Shown in pieces: positions 35,528-46,000 of a DNA stretch of 64,000 nt (its first letter is position 1; every line of letters begins with the position of its first letter). The stretch is taken from the NCBI GenBank assembly GCA_963995505.1, contig OZ023183.1:18534671-18598670 (forward strand), read 5' to 3'. The translations under genes and the position numbers were made by a program. Source of the stretch: Hypericum androsaemum. Taxonomy: Eukaryota > Streptophyta > Magnoliopsida > Malpighiales > Hypericaceae. The notes below the pieces were generated by a model. It saw only the letters and a program-made list of their open reading frames with translations, did not search any database and was not told the origin of the DNA.

Positions 35528-35668
35528 CTCTTGACACCCACATAGGAATCCACCTCCTGACAAAGAGGTTCGAAAAACTTACGCAGATTGCCGAAGGACC
35601 AACGAGGCGGAAGGTTATAGGCGAAGCGCAAATACCACCACCGCCCCCAACTTTCTCACTGGTTTTAA

Positions 35669-35732
35669 GTGTTGAAAATTCACCTACTCATTACTTTAAA
35701 GTTTTGGGTTGGATATAAAAATTCTAATATAT
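35669..35732 (+). repeat. Internally deleted relative of the 26.6-kb short LTR
   Basis: TGTTGAAAATTCAC followed directly by ACTTTAAAGTTTTGGGTTGGATAT and TTCTAATA matches the two ends of the 111-bp LTR at 26602-26712, with the middle missing. No PBS remains. Confidence 0.55.
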
Positions 35733-36176
35733 CGCAAGATAGATTTGTGGATGAAGTTTTGTTTTCTGGAAGCACAAATTTTCCGATGGTTCAATAAGAT
35801 GTATAATCATTAACGATGGAGCACGGGGAAATTGCCTGTCGCCACTTGATGACCACTCGAAGAAAGTGAATTACACACAAGCACAGGTTTTGACTGGTTA
35901 GCTAGTAATCATCGGTCGGGGGATTTGTAGTGGCTGTTGGGCTCGAGGAATGATCGAAATTATAATCTTATGAATTAATGGATTTAGGGAGTCTCATAAT
36001 ATCAAACAGTTTCGAGAAAAAAATATTTCTTTATGTCGAAGACAAATTCCGGAAAGAGGATGGCATTGCAGTGAGCACCTGATAAATTGTTTTGTGTTCC
36101 CTCGCTTTGTATTAAACAAGTGCATAAATATATTAGCTTGGACGAGGAATGTAGACGTCTAACGTCAAAGCTATGT

Positions 36177-37083
36177 GCATCTGGTTGCTGATGAATCTGT
36201 CTCATTGCCGATGAATTTGTTGTGATTTTTTGTTCGAATGCTTTTATGCAAGAACCGCTTGGTTTTGCAGTCCTCTCTCTTTCTGTTTCGACCCTATCTT
36301 TCACGTTAATTTTGGGGGCCAGCTAAAATTTTTATTTGACAGTTTTTCTTCTGGTAGTAATATAAGATTGTTGTCTTTTGCCCTGCACTTGTGCTGGTCC
36401 ATCTGGTTATCTAGAAATAAATTTATCTTTAATGGTCTAGTACCTAATCCTCGTGGTATTGTTATCCAAGCCACTTATTTTTGTGATGAAACTTTGCAAG
36501 TTCTAGGTACTGCAGCAATTGATTCGTTGGGTTTCAACTCAACTTCAACTTCATGGGTTGCTCCGGACGCTGGGACCTTGAAGTTCAACTGCGATGCCTC
36601 CTGGATTGAAGACTCGTCTTCCTCGGGAGTTGCTACAGTTGTCAGAAACTCGGACGGCTTTCTTCTTGAAGGTCAGACCATGCGGATTTCTGCCTCCTCT
36701 CTGTTGGAGGCTGGAATTCTCGCAATTCATGCCACTGTCAAGATTAGTCAACTTCACTTTTCTCTTGTGGCTACTACAATCGAAACAGACTGTCAGCTAG
36801 CATTCATCTTCTTGTCTGATCCTCACCCGAAGGTCCCTTGGCAACTGGAGACTTTGATTCTGGATCTTCGAGAAGATTTATGCTCACTTCCTTTGTGCGC
36901 ACTTAGTCTTATTAACCGTTTGCAAAACCTTGTCGCTGATTGGATTTGTAAACTTTGTAGGCTAGATTCTCTACCTTTGGATTGGTCTACCATCCACCCG
37001 CTCGAGCTTGATGCTCTCTTGTATTCGGATTTCTCGACTTAATTGTTGTTTTTAATATATTATATGTTTCCTTTAAAAAAAAA
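36177..37083 (+). mobile_element. 5'-truncated LINE with intact 15-bp target duplication
   Basis: The insertion is flanked by ACGTCAAAGCTATGT at 36162-36176 and 37084-37098 and ends in a short poly-A run (37075-37083). It carries the 3' end of a plant L1-like ORF2. The clean duplication and uninterrupted frame suggest a fairly recent event compared with the other LINE pieces here. Confidence 0.9.
36230..37042 (+). CDS. LINE ORF2 C-terminal fragment: zf-RVT end and RNase H domain
   Basis: An open frame of 271 codons enters from the truncated 5' side without a proper start codon. It begins inside the zf-RVT-like linker (FECFYARTAWFCSPL), continues with LCWSIWLSRNKFIFNG, and then the RNase H-like RVT_3 domain: GTLKFNCDASW near residue 114, a VATVVRNSDGF turn, LLEAGILAIHATVKI, TIETDCQLAFIFL and LINRLQNLVADWICKL. 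The acidic residues expected in strand 1 (CDAS), the helix (EAG) and ETDC are all present. It lacks the endonuclease and reverse transcriptase, so it is a dead fragment even though open. Confidence 0.85.
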   Translation: MFECFYARTAWFCSPLSFCFDPIFHVNFGGQLKFLFDSFSSGSNIRLLSFALHLCWSIWLSRNKFIFNGLVPNPRGIVIQATYFCDETLQVLGTAAIDSLGFNSTSTSWVAPDAGTLKFNCDASWIEDSSSSGVATVVRNSDGFLLEGQTMRISASSLLEAGILAIHATVKISQLHFSLVATTIETDCQLAFIFLSDPHPKVPWQLETLILDLREDLCSLPLCALSLINRLQNLVADWICKLCRLDSLPLDWSTIHPLELDALLYSDFST

Positions 37084-37559
37084 ACGTCAAAGCTATGTCG
37101 TTCTTTAGACCACATGCAACGCCTTTGTTATAGATAAAAAGCTGTTTAATTCGTTGCGTCGATTTAAAGATAAAACAAAAATAGTAAGAGATATATTTTT
37201 TTAATGCAAGCTGGACCATGATATAATCTGAATGGTGGGTTCCATTGACAAACTAGTACTCGTGGATAACCATAACTCTCTTTACTGTTTGCAATTTAAC
37301 AAATTGGGATGATATAGTCATATCACTTGTTTATTAGTACCAATTAAGCAAAAGCATTCCTCTAAAAAAAATTTAAGCAAAAGCCGGATTGAAATTTCTA
37401 AATATTTTTAAATGGAACTAAAAATTTAACCAAAATGGCTAACAAGATACTGATATACGTGTATGACTAACCAAACAAATATTATAAATTCATATAACAG
37501 ACAAAATATTCGAATACAACAGAGCCAATAATCTAATTCTGATGGAAAAAAAAATCTAA

Positions 37560-37835
37560 ATCTGAACCATGCACGACAACAAATAGTAAATTTCTAATTA
37601 AACTAGAAAAATCTCAGATGATCTATATGTTTGGTAGTAATCAACTCGTCAGAAGTTCTCTGTAAATAGAAGTATATGTATAGTTCAGGTAATATTAATT
37701 CATAAACAATAAGCGGAACAGTACCAGATTGGTTGATGAAGAGAAATCTTGATGTCTTCGTAGTCGGAATCCTCGTGGTCGCCATAGCTTGATTTCTCTC
37801 TCTTTCCTATCGTTTAGTGACACCCACCGATGGAT
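37560..37835 (-). repeat. Probable continuation of old copia LTR left of the non-autonomous element
   Basis: Minus-strand DNA that would rejoin 43009-43205 if the 37836-43008 element were absent. It includes an ATG-led 60-codon frame (MATTRIPTTKTSRFLF, 37785-37603) that could be read as leader/U5 sequence or as a host exon with a GT donor after FINQSG; I favour the former because a TATA-like CTATAAAAAG lies upstream (minus strand, near 43030). No second copy of this LTR was found to prove it. Confidence 0.4.
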
Positions 37836-39137
37836 TGATGTGTGTTTAAAATACACATTAAACGCATAGGATTTCGAGTCATTATTGCATGTTTGTCTTT
37901 AGTTTAGTATCATTTTAGTAAACATTTGAGTTTTGGGTGACTAATAAGTTCTTTGTGCTAAATTGTAGGAAAAGGAGGCAAATTTGGAAAGAATTATACT
38001 TGGAGAAGAAGTCTGGCAGGGACAGCTGACTTGGAAGAGTATTTCGGTCAACTTTGGAGTCGAATCAGAGAATGCGTATTTGACAGACAATTGAAGATAT
38101 TTCTTTCCTCTTTCCGTGCATATAAAGAACGCCTAAATCGGATATCGGAAGAGGAAGTTATGACAAAAATACTGAAGGCTGGTCTGGCAGAATATTATCA
38201 GCGAATATTCGGGACAATATTAGAAATTCGGTTTCTGCATCGCGGAAGACTCTCGAAATGACCCATTAGGTTTTTACACTTAGGAGGGCTTATATATAAC
38301 CCTCTAGACTTATTTTAAGAGAACTATTCATTCCAGAGAACAAACCCTATTTTTATTTTGTCTTTGCCAAGACCATGAGGAACTAAACCTCTAGGTTGAT
38401 TCGAGGGAGGAGACCCGGGTTTTGGTTGTGAGGATCTTGGTTATTCAATTTAATTCAGTAGCATTTACTTATTCCTTGTGCTTATTATTGTTCTTGAATA
38501 GTTTTGCGGTTGTGAATTTATTCTAGAACTGATTTGCCATTGATTCTTGATTAGCGATTGCAGTTAGGAATTGAACTAGGAGCAAGGTTAATTCAGCGAG
38601 GAACGGTCGTTACCAAACTAATTAACTAGGAATAAGTAGGCTAGTTTGTAGATACCAAGGTTTTGAGTATAATCGCTAGGAGTAGGAACATCTATTCTTA
38701 ATGCTATTATCTTATAGAATAGAAATCGGTCGATATTCTGTCTATTAGGTGATAAACAACTAGTTAGGCGGTCGTTTGGCTAGCTGATTGTTGGATGTTT
38801 GTGGTCTCTTTGCGGTTGCGGGAGATTTACACCTACTTGCTACCTGTGTTAGATTATCTTTTGTGATCCAGTGATCAACCAACCTGTCGTAGTACTCCGA
38901 TCTCGAATCTGCCGCTTTTCTCTCATTGATTTTTACTTATACTTCTCTCTTCTGTGTTTTGTTGATTTCGTTTGATCTACAAATCTCACAAAATCTCCCC
39001 TTTTACTTTCGTTTAAATAGTTAGATTAATTGAGTATTCGTCCCTCCTTGGATTTGACTCGGTACTTCCCTTGCTTGCTACAAATTAGTGAGCCGCTAAA
39101 TATCGATTTATTTTGAGGGGCCTCGACACGCTCGTCA
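37836..39137 (+). repeat. 5' LTR of non-autonomous element
   Basis: 1302 bp, TG...CA ends, nearly identical to the right LTR. It contains a 76-codon frame extended to 95 codons in the partner by one substitution; this is not evidence of a protein. Confidence 0.95.
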
Positions 39138-39142
39138 AAATT

Positions 39143-39160
39143 TGGCGCCGTTGCCGGGGA
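39143..39160 (+). promoter_or_regulatory. Primer binding site, tRNA-Asp type
   Basis: TGGCGCCGTTGCCGGGGA lies five bases after the 5' LTR and is complementary to the 3' end of plant tRNA-Asp (...CCCCGGCAACGGCGCCA). This primer is usual in several plant Gypsy lineages. Confidence 0.9.
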
Positions 39161-39193
39161 GGTAAATGTAATATTTGATTGATCTAACCTATT

Positions 39194-39925
39194 ATGTTCA
39201 ATAGAGCTTCATTTGCAGGTCCACGAACCTCTACGCTTGAACCAGATTGTAATGGATGGATTGACTATCATGCGGAGTACTATGGAGATCGATTTCAATG
39301 GAATCATGATCCTTATGCTCGTACTTATCAACCACGTCCACAACAAGCATCCAACTCCTCATTGGAAGATCTTATTAGGACATTGGCCATCACCACAAAT
39401 CAAAGTATTCAAAATCTCGCCAACCAAACTCAAGCGAGCATCAAGAATATTGAAGAGTACATATCCCAACTTGCAGCTGACATAAGAGAGATTAAGGCAA
39501 GTCAAAATAATGTGGAAGAGACGATGGATATTAAAGACATAGAGGGTATGGTGAATCATGAAGAGGAGTTTAAACTGGAAGAAATAAAGGTGGAGATACA
39601 ATGCGAAGAGGAAATGGTGGACCTTGAAGAAGAGGAACAAGATGAATGTGAGGTGATGGTCAGGTCGCCGCTCATCGAAGAACCACTACAGATCATGCTA
39701 CCTATGGTGACACCAACAAAATTACAACAATTGGAGTTCGAAGTTAAAGTTGGTGGACCATATATAGATAGCATGTTTCCATATCAATTCGAGTACGTGT
39801 ACGTGCTAGATATGGTTAAGGAGGATGACAAGGCACCAAGAGTGAAAATAAAGAGGAAGATTGCACAACCTTCCCGAGTTAAGATGAAGATTCGGGAGCA
39901 AAATTACATGTTTAATCCCGGTTGA
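39194..39925 (+). CDS. Gag-like protein of non-autonomous LTR element
   Basis: 243 codons, first ATG 34 bp after the primer site. The first 100 residues resemble the C-terminal part of Gag from Athila-like Gypsy elements: an aromatic/Pro/Gln-rich FQWNHDPYARTYQPRPQQ, then SLEDLIRTLAITTNQSIQNLANQTQASIKNIE...QLA, a predicted coiled coil. The rest is acidic (runs of Glu at about 135-150) and ends in a basic segment. No zinc knuckle, protease or polymerase motif is visible. The frame is fully open, fitting the high LTR identity. Whether it makes a particle protein is unknown; the acidic half may be element-specific. Confidence 0.7.
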   Translation: MFNRASFAGPRTSTLEPDCNGWIDYHAEYYGDRFQWNHDPYARTYQPRPQQASNSSLEDLIRTLAITTNQSIQNLANQTQASIKNIEEYISQLAADIREIKASQNNVEETMDIKDIEGMVNHEEEFKLEEIKVEIQCEEEMVDLEEEEQDECEVMVRSPLIEEPLQIMLPMVTPTKLQQLEFEVKVGGPYIDSMFPYQFEYVYVLDMVKEDDKAPRVKIKRKIAQPSRVKMKIREQNYMFNPG

Positions 39926-41689
39926 AAGAGCAAAAAGGCGTCTAGCTAATGACGTTAAATTAGCGCTTATTGGGAGGCAACCCAATTTAATTTTTCCCCT
40001 CGTAGATTTTTGTTAGTTTATTTAGATTTTTTTTTCTATTTAGGTTCTAATCTATTCATCGTGTTTTTTTGCAGAAAAATAAAAATAAAAAAAGAAGTCG
40101 AGTCGAAGAGCCCTTCTCGCCACGATGTGAACAGAAGATTAGGAAGCTTATCGCGGCGAACAAGAATTACACGGGACGAGAGAATCCAAAATTTTCCTCG
40201 CGGTGACCAAAAATCCCGCCGTGAAGTGACCAGAAGATTTGGTCTCTTCCAACCCGGCGCGCTGACCTCAAAGCCAAGCCGAGAGAGAATTTTTCGGAGC
40301 CACTTTGTCCATTTCTTTCCGTGTCCAAGACTTCCAAGTCCTAGTTTTTTGGACTCCTTTTCCCGATTTTAACTAAAATTGGACTCTTTTCTCACTCATT
40401 CTCTTATTCATCCTTTTATATTATAATCCTGTCATCCTTTATTTAATCAAGCTATACTTTACAGGAACAGTGGCGATAAATTAATTTATTCAACTTAATC
40501 TTCCGAATTGTTTTGGATTACCTGTCCAATTTCACCATGCCCCCGAAGAAGAGCTACTACCTTTTCCAGCCAGCGACGAATCATTCGAGGGAGTTCTTGA
40601 ACCCTAAACTCATTTATTTATTTATTGTATTTTGTTTTCACATGTCTTGTGTATTTTATTCTATTGATTATGTTTAGAGTCAACCTATAACATGAGGACA
40701 TGTTGTTCTCTAAGTGCGGGGATGTTTAGTTGAAATATTTAGTATGGTTTGCGTGTCGAGTCAACCACCTGCTTAAACTTGCAACCTTGAATTTTTGACC
40801 CCTTAGTAACTTAATATCCTTAGGAAAGCTCATGCCAAGATGAAATTAGCAAGGGTAGGATAAAGCCCATATTGAGAAGTAGTTTTTGCTTTTCAAAAAT
40901 CTCATAATTGGATTAAGCGACCACTAGTGTATAAGACTGATATAACACTTGAGAGAATTCGGGTGGCACGGTTGTAGTAACCAACTCCCGCCTGTATCAT
41001 AAAAATATTTTTGCTGACTTGCGTGAGGATTAACCGAGTGGCGTATAAGAAAACTTGCTGCCCTTCTAAGTTGTGAAAAGAAAAAAAAATGTTTGAAAGG
41101 AATGGGAAAGGAAGGAAGGAAAATTGAAATGCGGAATGTGGAATGTGGAATGTAGAGGTGGAATGTGAATGAATGCTGGCGGAAGGGCAGTAGTCAGGTA
41201 AACAATTGGAGTTGATGTTGCCTCCGGCCTGACTAGGATGGAGCTTGAAGATCGTTATAGGTGTACAATCGGAGCAATAAAAAGTTGTAACCCAGCCTAT
41301 TGACATCTAAGAGTGAAGTCCCAAGTGCCATGCAAACTTGAGTGCTAACCATGCTAACCTAAAATGTTTTGGGATGAGGCAAAGCTAAACAGCACTATAA
41401 GTGCCTTAATATCCAGTCATGCCTGGTGCTTATTGATGTTGAGTCTCTAGTGGTCTTCACTGCTTTCTGAATGATTAAAATTATGGAGAACTACTTTAAT
41501 TTGTGGGCTAGACTTGAATTGTGAAATTGACTTGGCATGAGGATTCCTAGGGATAGTTTGTTGTTGATGGTTCATAAGTTCAGTGTGGTTAAAATGCTAG
41601 TGCTCGTGTTGACAATATCTATTTGTGTGTTCTATATGAGTCTTTTGAGTCTGTCTTAGTTTAGAGTCTTGCTTGGGGACAAGCAAAGT

Positions 41690-41706
41690 TTAAGTGTGGG
41701 GATGTT
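41690..41706 (+). promoter_or_regulatory. Polypurine tract of non-autonomous element
   Basis: TTAAGTGTGGGGATGTT lies directly before the right LTR. A nearly identical copy (TAAGTGCGGGGATGTTT) lies about 980 bp upstream at 40711-40727. Confidence 0.8.
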
Positions 41707-43008
41707 TGATGTGTGTCTAAAACACACATTAAACGCATAGGATTTCGAGTCATTATTGCATGTTTGTCTTTAGTTTAGTATCGTTTTAGTAAATATTTGA
41801 GTTTTGGGTGACTAATAAGTTCTTTGTGCTAAATTGTAGGAAAAGGAGGCAAATTTGGAAAGAATTATACTTGGAGAAGAAGTCTGGCAGGGACAGCTGA
41901 CTTGGAAGAGTATTTCGGTCAACTTTGGAGCCGAATCAGAGGATGCGTATTTGACAGACAATTGAAGATATTTCTTTCCTCTTTCCGTGCATATAAAGAA
42001 CGCCTAAATCGGATATCGGAAGAGGAAGTTATGACAAAAATATTGAAGGCTGGTCTGGCAGAATATTATCAGCGAATATTCGGGACAATATTAGAAATTC
42101 GGTTTCTGCATCGCGGAAGACTCTCGAAACGACCCATTAGGTTTTTACACTTAGGAGGACTTATATATAACCCTCTAGACTTATTTTAAGAGAACTATTC
42201 ATTCCAGAGAACAAACCCTATTTTTATTTTGTCTTTGCCAAGACCATGAGGAACTAAACCTCTAGGTTGATTCGAGGGAGGAGACCCGGGTTTTTGTTGT
42301 GAGGATCTTGGTTATTCAATTTAATTCAGTAGCATTTACTTATTCCTTGTGCTTATTATTGTTCTTGAATAGTTTTGCGGTTGTGAATTTATTCTAGAAC
42401 TGATTTGCCATTGATTCTTGATTAGCGATTGCAGTTAGGAATTGAACTAGGAGCAAGGTTAATTCAGCGAGGAACGGTCATTACCAAACTAATTAACTAG
42501 GAATAAGTGGGCTAGTTTGTAGATACCAAGGTTTTGAGTATAATCGCTAGGAGTAGGAACATCTATTCTTAATGCTATTATCTTATAGAATAGAAATCGG
42601 TCGATATTCTGTCTATTAGGTGATAAACAACTAGTTAGGCGGTCGTTTGGCTAGCTGATTGTTGGATGTTTGTGGTCTCTTTGCGGTTGCGGGAGATTTA
42701 CACCTACTTGCTACCTGTGTTAGATTATCTTTTGTGATCCAGTGATCAACCAACCTGTCGTGGTACTCCGATCTCGAATCTGCCGCTTTTCTCTCATTAA
42801 TTTTTACTTATACTTCTCTCTTCTGTGTTTTGTTGATTTCGTTTGATCTACAAATCTCACAAAATCTCCCCTTTTACTTTCGTTTAAATAGTTAGATTAA
42901 TTGAGTATTCGTCCCTCCTTGGATTTGACTCGGTACTTCCCTTGCTTGCTACAAATTAGTGAGCCGCGAAATATCGGTTTATTTTGAGGGGCCTCGACAC
43001 GCTCGTCA
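41707..43008 (+). repeat. 3' LTR of non-autonomous element
   Basis: Same length and ends as the left LTR; followed by TGTAT, the imperfect target duplication. Confidence 0.95.
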
Positions 43009-46000
43009 TGTATAGCATTAGCATCTTTTTATAGACAGAGAGAGGACCAAGCTATATACCTAGAATCAATCGGGCGCGTCCATCAAACTCCCAATGGATG
43101 GTTGAGATTAAACTAATAACCATAACCATAATAGGACTCTGATATCAGTAATAGAGTCCAACTCTATGAGAGCCTCTTTAATAGAATTAATAAATAATTC
43201 TTACATTCTCCCACTAGGCTCGAATATTGGTTAATAGTATAACATAAGGTGCACAACATAAGTAACCTCAACTGAAAGTCCACTATCATAATATCATCAT
43301 ATGGTAAGCTACTAAATGCGAGCTATAGCGGTTATACATTATTCATGAGACATACTCCCTTCCATAACCACGACACTAGCAACTCAACATACTAGACCAA
43401 TAAGCAGTATATAGAACCAATCATGGTCCACAATAATGTCTCATAGAGACTTTCTTGTTTTTCCATAAAACTGTAATGTATACACCATTAATAAAACAAG
43501 AAATACGATAACGTATTGCAGAAACATAACAGTGAGCTCAGAGTGTCAATCAACAAAATATTCAGAACTACAACCAAAAGCCATTCATGATCATATTTTT
43601 TGGTTGTGATCTTAACTTTAATAGATCTACAATCATGAGATCCTTCATCATGTGAATAGTAGACACTATGTTTCTGAATTTTCTCTCATTAACGACAAAA
43701 TACTTTACTTTCATGTGCTTGACACATTTACAGTATTTGTCCTTAGAGAAACATACTACTAAGGCAATAAGTTTTCAGCGACTTAATATTGGCGTCAATA
43801 ACCCAAAACCCTAAAATGAGTTCCTTAGTCATTACACATTAATCGTGACTTCACAATCTGCCACAATCTTAATTTCCATATTGAGCAGTGCCAATAATAG
43901 ATTGCTTAGCAATCTTCCATAATATTGCCCCTCTAAAAATAGAAATAAGACAATCATGAATTCAAATATCCGACAACTTTTAATGTGTCGTGATCTATAC
44001 ATGAGCATGTAATATTCAATAATCAAATTAATGAGACTACATTTATTTTTTGTGACAATTATAGCAAACTTGTGAACTATTATGGAATATTATATTCCAA
44101 TCACATTGGATGCTTCAACTTAATCTTTCGTCTCAAAACTTTAATGAGATAAAATCTTTAGTCTCATATAAAGTTCCTAAATTATTCGTAGCAAGCAAAA
44201 TATCATTAATATAAGACTTAACAAAAATTTGCTCCCAATGACCTTTTGGTATACACATCGATCAACGACATTCCCCTTAACACCAAAAGACATACTAATA
44301 TTGTAAACATTAGGATACATGTTTCATGAAGCAAATTTAAGCCTATATATTGACATCTTAATTCTACACACCAATCTTTTCTTTTCTTTCAACCTCAAAC
44401 CTTTCAAGTTGATTCTATAAATTTCCTCTTCAAAGCCCCATTAAGAAAGACTATTTTTACATTCTTTTAGTGCAATTCAAGACCATGATGGAAAACAAAA
44501 CTAGATTATTGACTTTATATCAAAGTCTACATTAATGCAAATATACCACAAAGTATTCTGAATAGCTGACTTTCATTCCCATTAGAAATATCTTAATGCT
44601 GCTCTATGTGGTTGTTGCTCATTTAAATTTGGTGAGTTAGCTTATTCATTTGGTACTTGTTGTCCAAATATTCATTCATATTACTTCAACATTTGGAGTG
44701 ACATGCAGTACGATTATGGAAGACAATACCAATACAAGAAAATTGACATTCACCTCTGATTCCATAATTGTACCCTTTCATTTTCATTACTCCCACTAAC
44801 TTCACCATTTTCTATAAATCGTGCATTTCCAGTTTCAACAATTCCCGAACTATGGCTTAGATAGTAAAATTTATACCCTTTAGATTTCTCTAGGTAACTA
44901 AATAATCACCCACCGTTCAAGAATCTAATTTACTTTCATATGTGTTATACAATCCTATTACCACTAGGCAACTCCAATAGCCATGTGCCATATATTAGGT
45001 ATCCTTACGTCCTACAACTCATAAGAGCTTTAGGAACAACTTTACTAGAAATCCTATTCAATCATGCACAATAGTTTGAGAGTATATGTTCACTACGAGA
45101 TGGGTACATTATATTACTCATTATTCTCCTAACCATTAAAGTTCGGTTTTGCCTTTCCGAGGAACTTTAAAAGCTAACCAAAATATTGATCACTTCTGTC
45201 ATATTTGCTGTAATATTCATCACCTCTATCATACCTTTCGATTTTCACTTTCATGTCTAATTATCTTTTCAACTTCATTCAGTTATATCTCAAAGTCATC
45301 GAATATTTGAGACTTGAAGTCAATAGACATAACTATAATGTGAAAATTATCAATAAATGTGATAATATACTTTCATACATTAAAGATGGTCAATAAAATA
45401 GTCAACAATTATAGGTGTGTATAATTTCAATATGATGAGTACTTCATGTGGCGACTTTCTTAGATACATGACCCAAATATTTATGCCACAAGTGGGACAC
45501 CCTATTATACTCAATGTTACTTTAATTCTAATATTATAAATACTAAGTAGAGATTTAGAGAAACTATTATTGAGTTTCAGCTTATACAAAGCATTATAAG
45601 AAAATACCAGAACCAATAAGATTTGTATTCTTAAATAAACTGAAACGTATGAATCCAAACTTAACATAAAAATCACAAATCTCCAACAATTAAGAGTAAC
45701 CAAATTTCTAATATTTAAGGTATATAAACAGTATATAATAGGCCTAAGTAATTACCAATGTCTAGTTATATACAATATACCTTTATTGGAACTCTCATTT
45801 GATTTCTCATGAGAGATCTTTCATTTGGGTTTGTAGTTTGGATCATATAAATCTCTATATAATATTAGAAACATGAGTAATAGCACTAAGATCCATCAAA
45901 TATATGAAGGTACTAAAGTAAGTTTGGTTGTATATTTACAAAGATAAATTTATTATCTTTCTTTTCGAACCAAACTTTAGGTTCTGGGCAATCTTTTCAG

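Larger units (their letters stand above)
26950..35662 (-). pseudogene. LINE ORF1 (RRM + DUF4283-like), split by hAT and copia insertions
   Basis: Three minus-strand pieces belong together: 35662-35533, 29670-28008 and 27128-about 26950. The first contains the start of an RRM (RWWYLRFAYNLPPRW). The second opens with its remainder (KFRFVRIPILEDADK, KRLFISLARF), then shows WLGHSLVTTMIDAG and GVQYFWVRALGVDVVLITF, a DUF4283-like core as in plant L1-type ORF1, and later LDTAFVQISS and LKVGQDLYVISLEE. The third holds EEFSFEALHLATAFGFS, then a stop. Across both insertion points the flanks rejoin in frame once the insert and one target duplication are subtracted, which shows the pieces were continuous. 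ORF1 proteins bind the LINE RNA. Several stops and frame changes inside the middle piece (for example near 29120) show it was decaying. No ORF2 follows on the left. Confidence 0.8.
37836..43008 (+). mobile_element. Non-autonomous LTR retrotransposon (gag-like only), young
   Basis: Two direct LTRs of 1302 bp (37836-39137 and 41707-43008) begin TGATGTGTGT and end CTCGTCA. By eye they differ at about 16 positions, nearly all transitions. The flanking 5-bp sequences, TGGAT and TGTAT, are a target duplication with one change. The 2.57-kb interior has an Asp-tRNA-type primer site, one gag-like ORF, a conserved GGGAGGCAACCCAA motif (about 39970-39983) known from plant Gypsy elements, and a polypurine tract. 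There is no protease, reverse transcriptase or integrase, so it must depend on an autonomous relative. Confidence 0.92.

Noticed and set aside
37603..37785. First exon of a host gene (MATTRIPTTKT...)
   Set aside because: No downstream exons found on the minus strand to 37.1 kb; placement next to a TATA-like LTR segment makes an LTR leader more likely, though not proven.
38031..42189. 76- and 95-codon frames in the two LTRs
   Set aside because: Same LTR position; length differs by one substitution, and no start codon or motif supports a protein.
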